Origin: Lachnoclostridium sp. UBA1241 | GTDB taxonomy: Bacteria; Bacillota; Clostridia; Lachnospirales; Lachnospiraceae | Direction of reading: 5' to 3' | Length of the DNA stretch: 5,503 bases | Assembly: GCA_002308955.1 (NCBI GenBank) | Contig: DBWJ01000071.1 | Coordinates: 1 to 5,503, forward strand | Shown here: piece after piece, positions 1 through 4,919 of the stretch | How positions within the stretch are numbered: position 1 is the first letter of the stretch | Layout: every line of letters begins with the position of its first letter | Notes under the pieces: generated by a model | Databases searched by the model: none | Told to the model about the DNA's origin: nothing | Seen by the model: the letters and a program-made list of their open reading frames with translations, nothing else | Program-made: the position numbers and the translations under genes

Positions 1-33
1 CAGCCGCAACAGCCGCAGCAGCCGCAGCAGCCG
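1..33 (+). repeat. 9-nt coding repeat CAGCAGCCG (Gln-Gln-Pro)
   Basis: A run of in-frame CAGCAGCCG units, one of them with CAA for CAG, encodes a Gln-Gln-Pro tract at the start of the visible membrane protein. The first unit is cut by the window edge, so the tract may be longer. Such short units can change copy number by replication slippage without breaking the frame. Confidence 0.75.
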
Positions 34-1074
34 GTTTACCAGCAGGTTTATCAGCAGGGCGGACAGACGCAGCAGAATTATCCGCCGCAGCCCGGTTACA
101 CGCAGCCTGTATACGGCCAGCCCGTTTATGTGCAGCAGATTGTTCAGGAAGCACCCAAGAAAAAGAAAAAGCTCGGCATCGGAAGCCGTATCTTTGTGTT
201 CTTCCTTTGTATTTTCCTCTTCATCTTCGGCGTGGCTTCCATGGTTCTGTATTCCGTTCGGAATTCACTCAGTAAGAAGAACCTGAACGAAGTAATCACC
301 GAAACCGATGACTTTACCGAACTGGAAATCGGTAAACTGATGGGTGAGAGCGTGGATGACGACGAAACGCTTTCGCATTACATTCTCGAACAGATTCCGG
401 ATGAGCAGAAAGAGATGTTCCCGGAACTGACCGAGGAAAACCTCTCGAAACTCCTTGAGAATAAGGAAGTTAAGGAACTTGCATCCTCCGCTCTCGGCGA
501 CCTGGTTGCTTACTACACCGGCGAGTCCGATAGGCTCGAGATTGATGCGGACAAGATCGTGGATACCCTCACGGAGAATTCCGACCTGATCGAGGAATAC
601 ACCGGCAAGAAGATGGAAAAGAGCGATTTCGATGAGGTTCGCAGACAGATCACCGATTTCAACGAGAATGAGCTCAAGGAAATCGCCGATCAGGAAACCG
701 GCGACCTTACCAAGGCTCTTAAGATCGTACGCTTTGTCTTCTCCGACACCTGCATGTACATCCTTTTCGGTATTACCGGTTTCTTCGCGCTGATGATTCT
801 TCTCACCTGCGGACGCTTCATCGACAGCAGCCTGATTCATATCGGCGCAACCGCGGCAATTGCCGGCGGTCTCGCATTTGGCGGAATTAAAATCGGTAAG
901 GAGAAGTTTGCTGACGCGCTTGACGGCAAGCTCGGAAAGAGCACCGTGGAGATGCTTGAGAAGGTTCTCTTTGCGGACATTGATACCGTAGGTCTTATCG
1001 TACTTTGCTGCGGCGCGGCGCTGATTCTGTTCGGAATCATCATCAAGATCGTTCGCGCGGCAATGGCCAAATAA
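1..1074 (+). CDS. Four-pass membrane protein with Gln/Pro/Tyr-rich N-terminal tail (5' partial)
   Basis: Function not recognised. The reading frame is open from the first base of the window, so the true start lies upstream. The GTG at 130 is an internal valine codon without a Shine-Dalgarno. The visible part is 357 residues. Residues 1-52 are low-complexity (Gln-Gln-Pro units, then Tyr/Gln/Pro/Gly), followed by five lysines (53-57) and a hydrophobic segment at about 64-86. Next comes an acidic, probably helical region of about 165 residues (87-251), then three more hydrophobic segments at about 252-273, 278-298 and 330-351. The lysine cluster suggests the tail is cytoplasmic and the acidic region extracytoplasmic. 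Proline/glutamine-rich tails like this in Clostridia often follow an N-terminal zinc ribbon or similar small domain, which cannot be seen here. The TAA stop is 12 nt before the ABC transporter gene, suggesting one operon. That it is coding is near certain; its role is unknown. Confidence 0.9.
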   Translation, partial: QPQQPQQPQQPVYQQVYQQGGQTQQNYPPQPGYTQPVYGQPVYVQQIVQEAPKKKKKLGIGSRIFVFFLCIFLFIFGVASMVLYSVRNSLSKKNLNEVITETDDFTELEIGKLMGESVDDDETLSHYILEQIPDEQKEMFPELTEENLSKLLENKEVKELASSALGDLVAYYTGESDRLEIDADKIVDTLTENSDLIEEYTGKKMEKSDFDEVRRQITDFNENELKEIADQETGDLTKALKIVRFVFSDTCMYILFGITGFFALMILLTCGRFIDSSLIHIGATAAIAGGLAFGGIKIGKEKFADALDGKLGKSTVEMLEKVLFADIDTVGLIVLCCGAALILFGIIIKIVRAAMAK

Positions 1075-1089
1075 CGGAGTTAACCTGTG
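1075..1089 (+). promoter_or_regulatory. Ribosome binding site and GTG start of the ABC fusion gene
   Basis: GGAG at 1076-1079 lies 7 nt before the GTG at 1087-1089. The next codons encode Lys-Lys-Ser-Ser-Lys and then a hydrophobic segment, as expected at the start of a SsuC-type permease. This supports the GTG start. The short gap after the upstream stop leaves no room for a separate promoter. Confidence 0.75.
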
Positions 1090-2685
1090 AAGAAAAGTTC
1101 GAAAATAATCTGGATTGCGCTTTCCGTAATTTTATGGATCGGACTCTGGACGTTTTTAGCATACCGGCTGAATAAGCCGGTATTGCTGCCTTATCCGAAG
1201 AATGTCTTTAAAGCGCTCATTACGATGGTCACCGGCAAGGGCTTCCTTCCGATAGTACGGGGAAGCTTTGTCCACGTGGCAGCAGGATTTTTGTGCGCGC
1301 TCCTTGCGGGCATTCTCCTTGCCATAATCGGAAGCCTTCACGAAGTAATCGACATCCTTCTGATGCCCGGCGTGAAGCTTATAAAGACGGTTCCGGTCGT
1401 GTCCTTCATCATCCTTCTGCTGTTCTTCGTAAAGCCCGCCGGAATCGGATTCGTGATCTCACTTCTGATGGTATTCCCGGTTGTATACGAGAACGTGCGC
1501 AAGGGAATCGTTTCGGCGGACCGGAAGCTCCTCGAGACTGCCCAGGTGTTCCGCTTCCCGTTCCTTCGGAAGCTGGCATACATATTGATCCCGTCCGCAG
1601 TCCCTTATACGGCGGCCGCCTGCTCTGCGGGACTCGGGCTTTGCTGGAAGGCGGGAATCGCCGCGGAGTTGATCGCACAGTCACCCGAATCCATCGGACA
1701 CGAGCTTTATTATTCGAAATTATATGTGGACGCGGAAAGCGTATTCGCGTGGACGATTGTGATCATCCTGGTGAGCGTCCTCTTTGAGAAGTTCTTTATG
1801 ATTGTGTTCCGCCTGCTTACGGTTGCCGTGAGTGCGCCGACGCTTCTTAAGCATAAAGGCGATCTTCTCCGGTATCTGTTCGGTATCCGCGGCAAATCGA
1901 AAGCCGTCGCGGAGTCAGCAGAGGAGCCGACCGAGGAACCTGTCGAAGAGACGGCCGGGGAGGCGGAGGCAAAACCTGTCGAGGGGGCGACAGCAACGAA
2001 CCGGACAGAGGCAGCGCGGATGTCTGCAGAAACAGCTGCCGAATCCAACGAGACCGTCACCGAGCCCCCTGTAGCAGCGCCGGTGCTCACCCTTTCCGGT
2101 ATCGGCAAGTCTTTCGACTCGAAGCCGGTGCTTTCCGGGGTTGATCTTTCGCTTATCCCCGGAACCGTTACGGTTGTGAGCGGTCCGTCCGGATGCGGAA
2201 AGACGACGCTCCTTCGGATCCTTCTCGGACTGGAGACGGCGGACGAAGGAACGAGAGAAGCCGAGAATGGCCTTACGCTTTCGGCGGTATTCCAGGAAAA
2301 CCGACTGATGGAGCAGCTTTCCGCTTCGAAGAACGTCCGGATTGCGTCTGCTGCCGGATCCAAAAAGGAAGCCTCGGAGCTTTTAAAGGAAGCAGGGATT
2401 GAGGAAACGGAAGGAAAGCCGGTTTCCGCTTTCTCGGGAGGAATGAAGCGGCGTGTTGCCTGGTGCCGCGCGTTGCTCGCGCCTTCTAAAGTACTTGTTC
2501 TGGATGAGCCTTTCACCGGTCTTGACGAAGCCAAGAAAGACCGTATGATCTACCTTCTGGCGAAACACAAAAAAGACAACGCAATTGTCATTGTGACGCA
2601 TAATCCGTCAGAAATCACGAAAATTCGCAGCGCTTTTTCAGACGTGAGAACGCTCACATTTGACGCAAAAAAGAAACAATTCTGA
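1087..2685 (+). CDS. Fused ABC transporter permease-ATPase, NitT/TauT (SsuC-SsuB-like) family
   Basis: A 532-residue single-chain importer half. Residues 1-250 form a binding-protein-dependent permease with about six membrane segments. Its EAA-type cytoplasmic loop is around 149-174 (LLETAQVFRFP, then IPSAVPY), which docks the ATPase. Residues 272-332 are a Glu/Ala/Pro/Thr-rich, presumably flexible linker. Residues 333-532 form a compact ATPase: Walker A GPSGCGKTT at 366-374, Q-loop Gln403 (VFQENRL), signature FSGGMKRR at 449-456, Walker B VLVLDEP at 469-475 with Glu474 as the expected catalytic base, D-loop around 477-480, and switch His505 (VTHNP). The signature has Met in place of the usual Gln; all other key residues are intact. 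Members of this family import sulfonates, taurine, nitrate or thiamine precursors with a lipoprotein binding protein. None is visible nearby, so the substrate cannot be named. The two domains are normally separate proteins, and the fusion is clean with no frameshift needed. Confidence 0.95.
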   Translation: MKKSSKIIWIALSVILWIGLWTFLAYRLNKPVLLPYPKNVFKALITMVTGKGFLPIVRGSFVHVAAGFLCALLAGILLAIIGSLHEVIDILLMPGVKLIKTVPVVSFIILLLFFVKPAGIGFVISLLMVFPVVYENVRKGIVSADRKLLETAQVFRFPFLRKLAYILIPSAVPYTAAACSAGLGLCWKAGIAAELIAQSPESIGHELYYSKLYVDAESVFAWTIVIILVSVLFEKFFMIVFRLLTVAVSAPTLLKHKGDLLRYLFGIRGKSKAVAESAEEPTEEPVEETAGEAEAKPVEGATATNRTEAARMSAETAAESNETVTEPPVAAPVLTLSGIGKSFDSKPVLSGVDLSLIPGTVTVVSGPSGCGKTTLLRILLGLETADEGTREAENGLTLSAVFQENRLMEQLSASKNVRIASAAGSKKEASELLKEAGIEETEGKPVSAFSGGMKRRVAWCRALLAPSKVLVLDEPFTGLDEAKKDRMIYLLAKHKKDNAIVIVTHNPSEITKIRSAFSDVRTLTFDAKKKQF

Positions 2686-2794
2686 AAAAGACACCAAAAA
2701 AGAGTAAAAATTTTCCTTTTCCACATAAATTGTCAGAATATTTTAGAGAATTTGAACAAATTTTGAATAATTTGGCAATTTCGATAAAATTGTA
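2686..2794. other. A+T-rich intergenic segment upstream of the repeat-RNA promoter
   Basis: No gene is visible. A small stem GTGAG-AACG-CTCAC (2644-2657) sits inside the end of the ABC gene, but no U-tract follows, so I do not call a terminator for that operon. From 2740 on the sequence carries runs of A and T (AATTT, AAATTTT, AATTT, AAAATT) at roughly helical spacing, which could act as an UP-element-like activator of the promoter at 2795. An inverted repeat AATTTG-N2-CAAATT at 2749-2762 could be a regulator site; this is only a suggestion from symmetry. Confidence 0.4.
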
Positions 2795-2823
2795 TTGACA
2801 AATCAATTCCTCCGTGATAGAGT
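2795..2823 (+). promoter_or_regulatory. Sigma-A promoter with extended -10, driving the repeat RNA
   Basis: A perfect -35 box TTGACA (2795-2800) is separated by 17 nt from the -10 box TAGAGT (2818-2823). The -10 box matches the consensus at four of six positions and is preceded by TG plus one base, the extended -10 signature. Transcription would start near 2830. No conventional open reading frame follows before the terminator at 3375, so the promoter appears dedicated to the repeat-bearing transcript. Confidence 0.75.
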
Positions 2824-2847
2824 ATAGACAACAACAAGAGAGAAAAC

Positions 2848-2885
2848 ATCCGGAAGAACAAACGGATCGGTCGAAGAAAAAGACC
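2848..2885 (+). other. Two adjacent small hairpins in the 5' part of the repeat RNA
   Basis: ATCCG (2848-2852) can pair with CGGAT (2863-2867) around a 10-nt loop. GGTC (2869-2872) can pair with GACC (2882-2885) around a 9-nt loop. Both loops are purine-rich and contain GAAGAA. The stems are short, so this is a plausible but unproven fold. Confidence 0.35.
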
Positions 2886-2890
2886 AATAA

Positions 2891-2920
2891 GAAACGGAAG
2901 AGGTGATACCGATGTACTAG
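2891..2920 (+). repeat. Diverged first repeat copy with strong Shine-Dalgarno and two-codon frame ATG-TAC-TAG
   Basis: GAAACGG (2891-2897) and ATGTACTAG (2912-2920) recur in the last array unit at 3315-3321 and 3335-3343, so this is a diverged copy of the array motif. Here the middle reads GAGGTGAT (2900-2907), an eight-base match to the 16S 3'-end complement, with GAGG ending 8 nt before the ATG at 2912. By spacing and complementarity it is the best ribosome binding site in the region, yet the frame it would start is Met-Tyr-stop. It may be a ribosome-occupied leader signal or a relic of a duplicated gene start. Confidence 0.5.
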
Positions 2921-2976
2921 CCGGTGAAGATCTTGAGAGATGAAAAGGCGACTGTTTAATCTACTTTTAACACCGA

Positions 2977-3020
2977 AGAAAAGGATGGTAAGGTCCAATG
3001 GGACACCAAACATAATTTGA
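2977..3020 (+). repeat. Diverged second repeat copy
   Basis: GGATGGTA (2983-2990) followed by TCCAATGGGACA (2994-3005) aligns with the array core, and GGATGGTA is identical to the start of the last unit (3320-3327). The ATG at 2998 keeps the 9-nt distance from GGATGG and would encode Met-Gly-His-Gln-Thr before TAA. A second frame from the ATG at 2985 encodes 11 residues. GTCC (2993-2996) can pair with GGAC (3001-3004), which would place the AATG in the loop. This copy is 107 nt from the next, about twice the array period, as though one intervening unit had decayed. Confidence 0.45.
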
Positions 3021-3083
3021 AGATAACGAAGTGTAAAACGAAAGCAGTTTTAAATAAGTCAATTCAGTATAGATAAAAGATCA

Positions 3084-3345
3084 ATAACAGGAAGGTACAC
3101 TCCAATGGGCACATAACTTGGTCCGTATAACATTTGAAATTATGAAAGGCAGGTACACTCCAAAGGACAGTTTAATTTGAACTACCCAAAACGATATTAT
3201 GAAAGGTAGGTATACTCCAAAGGAAATATCTAACTGATCTACCCGAAACGATATTATGAAAGGAAGGTACACTCCAACAAAAACTTAATTTGATCTACCT
3301 CAAGAAATAATTAAGAAACGGATGGTACAGACCAATGTACTAGTT
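3084..3345 (+). repeat. Tandem array of five degenerate 57-58 nt units, core GGNAGGTACACTCCAA
   Basis: Cores lie at 3090-3105, 3148-3163, 3205-3220, 3262-3277 and 3320-3335, with start-to-start spacing of 58, 57, 57 and 58 nt. Units 2 and 3 are similar over their whole length, including ACTACCC/TCTACCC and AACGATATTATGAAAGG, so this is a tandem duplication and not conserved repeats around unique spacers. GGTA of the core can pair with TACC about 27-30 nt downstream in units 2-4. Units 1 and 5 have ATG directly after the core (ATG-GGC-ACA-TAA and ATG-TAC-TAG); units 2-4 have AAG or ACA there. The outer units are the most diverged and the inner ones most alike, typical of expansion by slippage or unequal exchange from the centre. 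Confidence 0.85.
3142..3288 (+). other. Three consecutive tiny reading frames MKGRYTP... (possible peptides)
   Basis: Units 2-4 of the array each hold an ATG frame: 3142-3180 encodes MKGRYTPKDSLI, 3199-3237 encodes MKGRYTPKEISN, and 3256-3288 encodes MKGRYTPTKT. Across the shared MKGRYTP portion the only differences are GGC/GGT/GGA and TAC/TAT, both silent third positions. In the +2 frame the same changes would create a stop and a His/Tyr swap. Against translation, none of the three ATGs has a Shine-Dalgarno, unit 1 has ATA at the start position, and unit 5 lacks a start. Two silent changes are too few to prove coding, so this is recorded as a possibility and not called as genes. Confidence 0.3.
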
Positions 3346-3374
3346 GAGTGAACTGAATCAATTGAATAATAGAT

Positions 3375-3408
3375 AAAAGGCTTTGACAAAACCGTCAAAG
3401 CCTTTTTT
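3375..3408 (+). terminator. Strong intrinsic terminator, probably shared with the convergent gene
   Basis: AAAAGGCTTTGAC (3375-3387) pairs perfectly with GTCAAAGCCTTTT (3394-3406), a 13-bp stem with a six-base loop AAAACC, and six T's run through 3403-3408. It ends the repeat RNA. On the minus strand the stem is followed by TTTTATCTATT, a weaker U-tract, so it may also stop transcription of the DUF2812 gene, whose stop codon is about 20 nt away. Confidence 0.9.
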
Positions 3409-3427
3409 ATGTGATGTTTCGGTTTTC

Positions 3428-4825
3428 CTAGTGGCCGAGTTTCTGACCGACCACGGAGGTTTCTTCCTCCGAGAATGAGAAGGAGTTTCCGGTGAAGCTG
3501 ATCTCGACGAAGCAGGTGTCGTAGCAGAGGAAGAATCTCTGCATCAGCGTGCCGTCATAGCGGAGCCGGTAGGCTTCCTTCGCGCCCCAGGCGGTTTCGT
3601 CGATCCGGAGGCATTCCTTCGGAAGGTCATCGTCGAAATAATTCTTGAAATCCTCTAAAAGATTCTGCTTTACGATATTATACAAAAATCCGAACCGCAC
3701 CGTCGTTACGGTGTAGCGGATGCCGGGCTCATACAGCGCGTCTGTCTGCGGGGACTGATCCGCATCAAGCCGGGACAGGAATACGGAATTCGTGTGGTCC
3801 GTAATCTGGTAGGAATAGCCCTCGTAGGAAACCGGAATCATGTCCTCCACCTTAAGCGGAAGCTCGTCCAGGTAAACCTGATAAGTCACATTTTCCCCTT
3901 GGTAAGTTCCCTGCGGCTTCCGGCCGGTGATGGCGGGAATGAAGATCACCGCGAGGCTGACCCACAGAAGGATGGACAGCCCGATGTAGGAAATTACGAG
4001 GGAGCCCATATAGTAAAGATAGTATTGCCATTTTTCGAAAACCAGGTTCTTGATCTTGGAGGCGCCGCGGAAGGCGGAATAGATCAGAAGAAACTGCACG
4101 AAAATGAAAAACGCGGTAACAAGCGCGACCCGGTAATCGTCAAATGCGGAGGTCAGCTGCAAGGCAACCAGAATCAGGCAGGTGATAATGAACGCCTCGA
4201 TCGACCGCTTCGAATAGCCCTTCGCCGGCAGGAAACGGTTTTCCTCGGCGGCGGCCTTCTTCGCCAGATGATACCATTCATAGTACCGGTGCAGGCCGAA
4301 CAGGATTCCGCCCCAGATGAAGATGAACATCAAAAAGGACAGTAGCTGCGTGTTGCTTAAAAGGTTCTTGACCGGGTTTGCGAACAGGTCGCGGATGAAG
4401 ATCGCGAGCCAAAACATGCTGAGCATCAGAAGCAGGTAGTAACTGAGGAGGTAACCCTTCTGCGCCACGCCGTGAATCGATTTCACCTCGAGCACCGGAT
4501 CCATCGGAATCGGCTCCGCGTTCTCGTCTCGGTTAAAGTAGATCGGCATCTGCCGGTTGGACACCGCCGAATCCCAGCCGGTCTGCAGGCAGATGTCCTC
4601 GAACGCGAGCTGCTCCTCGGTCGGCTCCTCATCGAACAGGGAGGCTTTTGCGAAAAATGCGACCGAGAATTTCATCTTGGCGGGTTTTATCCGGTGAAAT
4701 CCGAACGTCAGTGAAGAAACCGAATCAACCATCCAGCCTTCGGCGGCCTGTTTGGCAAGGTAACGCTCAATTCCGTTCTTGTCATAAAACGGAAACAGAT
4801 TCAGCCTTGTCTTACGGTCTTTCAT
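3428..4825 (-). CDS. DUF2812 domain-containing membrane protein
   Basis: Encodes 465 residues from the ATG at 4825. The frame could extend 22 codons further, but AGGAGGAAGG (4833-4842) lies 7 nt before this ATG, and the extension runs into the promoter. Residues about 5-105 resemble DUF2812: a basic/aromatic start (RLNLFPFYD), a conserved GW at 30-31 in AAEGWMV, F/H-rich strands (FGFHRIKP, MKFSVAFF), and a second GW at 83-84 followed by a Phe-containing strand. Five hydrophobic segments follow at about 124-145, 160-180, 209-226, 232-252 and 271-298, then a soluble C-terminal region of about 165 residues, probably extracytoplasmic. The function of DUF2812 is unknown. In Bacillota such genes often sit beside PadR-type repressors and may respond to envelope stress; no PadR gene is visible here. 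It converges on the repeat RNA. Confidence 0.9.
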   Translation of the reverse strand: MKDRKTRLNLFPFYDKNGIERYLAKQAAEGWMVDSVSSLTFGFHRIKPAKMKFSVAFFAKASLFDEEPTEEQLAFEDICLQTGWDSAVSNRQMPIYFNRDENAEPIPMDPVLEVKSIHGVAQKGYLLSYYLLLMLSMFWLAIFIRDLFANPVKNLLSNTQLLSFLMFIFIWGGILFGLHRYYEWYHLAKKAAAEENRFLPAKGYSKRSIEAFIITCLILVALQLTSAFDDYRVALVTAFFIFVQFLLIYSAFRGASKIKNLVFEKWQYYLYYMGSLVISYIGLSILLWVSLAVIFIPAITGRKPQGTYQGENVTYQVYLDELPLKVEDMIPVSYEGYSYQITDHTNSVFLSRLDADQSPQTDALYEPGIRYTVTTVRFGFLYNIVKQNLLEDFKNYFDDDLPKECLRIDETAWGAKEAYRLRYDGTLMQRFFLCYDTCFVEISFTGNSFSFSEEETSVVGQKLGH

Positions 4826-4862
4826 CGCAAATCCTTCCTCCTCTCTGATTTCATTTTCCTCT

Positions 4863-4891
4863 ATAATATGATATAATTGAAAAAAGTGCAA
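4863..4891 (-). promoter_or_regulatory. Promoter of the DUF2812 gene
   Basis: On the minus strand TTGCAC (4891-4886) is followed after exactly 17 nt by TATTAT (4868-4863), one mismatch from the -10 consensus. The -35 box is only a partial match. The predicted start near 4856 leaves a leader of about 30 nt containing the AGGAGG ribosome binding site. The promoter overlaps that of the divergent macrodomain gene. Confidence 0.6.
4869..4877 (+). promoter_or_regulatory. Extended -10 promoter of the macrodomain gene
   Basis: TGATATAAT (4869-4877) is a perfect extended -10 element (TG, one base, TATAAT). No good -35 lies 16-18 nt upstream, which extended -10 promoters tolerate. Transcription would start near 4884, about 33 nt before the ATG. 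It shares DNA with the minus-strand promoter at 4863-4891. Confidence 0.6.
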
Positions 4892-4904
4892 GAAGTCTGT
4901 TACC

Positions 4905-4919
4905 GAGGAGGAGATTATG
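4905..4919 (+). promoter_or_regulatory. Ribosome binding site of the macrodomain gene
   Basis: GAGGAGGAG at 4905-4913, with AGGAGG at 4906-4911, lies 5 nt before the ATG at 4917-4919. This fixes the start of the macrodomain protein, whose first residues (MPLLFVRQDIT) match the usual first strand of the fold. Confidence 0.85.

Larger units (their letters stand above)
2830..3408 (+). ncRNA. Orphan repeat-bearing transcript, unrecognised class
   Basis: The unit is bounded by an extended -10 promoter and a 13-bp intrinsic terminator, giving a predicted transcript of about 580 nt. It is A-rich and far lower in G+C than the flanking genes, and no frame codes for a normal-sized protein with a credible start. 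In order it holds two small hairpins (2848-2885), a strong Shine-Dalgarno with a two-codon frame (2899-2920), a diverged repeat copy (2983-3020), a regular array of five 57-58 nt units (3084-3345), and the terminator. The regular repeats, the retention of GG-N6-CC in them, and the complete promoter-terminator pair argue that it is transcribed and selected. I do not recognise a riboswitch or a known large RNA (GOLLD, ROOL and OLE were considered from memory, without a search). It could be a regulatory RNA, a protein- or RNA-binding sponge, or an mRNA for very short peptides. Confidence 0.6.

Noticed and set aside
130..1074. GTG at 130 as the start of the first gene
   Set aside because: The frame is open to base 1 with coherent Gln/Pro/Tyr-rich coding sequence, and no ribosome binding site precedes 130. 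The gene starts upstream of the window.
1710..2534. Minus-strand 274-residue frame opposite the ABC gene
   Set aside because: Ser/Pro/Arg-rich shadow of a confidently identified ABC transporter; no start signals.
2654..3013. Minus-strand 119-residue frame
   Set aside because: It crosses the promoter of the repeat RNA and overlaps the end of the ABC gene. It has no Shine-Dalgarno before its ATG and a composition (Phe, Leu, Cys, Ser) expected from A+T-rich noncoding DNA.
3081..3272. Minus-strand 63-residue frame with a repeated VYLPFIISF pattern
   Set aside because: It is the mirror of the tandem repeat: a 57-nt period is a multiple of three, so any open frame repeats. It starts at GTG with GGAG directly abutting, has no promoter, and loses the pattern at the 58-nt unit.
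3084..3345. CRISPR array
   Set aside because: The period of 57-58 nt fits, but the putative spacers are themselves similar between units, the repeats are degenerate, and no cas gene is present. It is a tandem repeat.
2830..3408. Known riboswitch in the repeat RNA
   Set aside because: No recognisable TPP, SAM, cobalamin, glycine, c-di-GMP or preQ1 core is seen, and no gene follows on the plus strand before the terminator.
4826..4891. N-terminal 22-residue extension of the DUF2812 protein
   Set aside because: The upstream ATG at 4891 has no Shine-Dalgarno and would sit on the -35 box, while the ATG at 4825 has AGGAGGAAGG at ideal spacing and begins the conserved domain.
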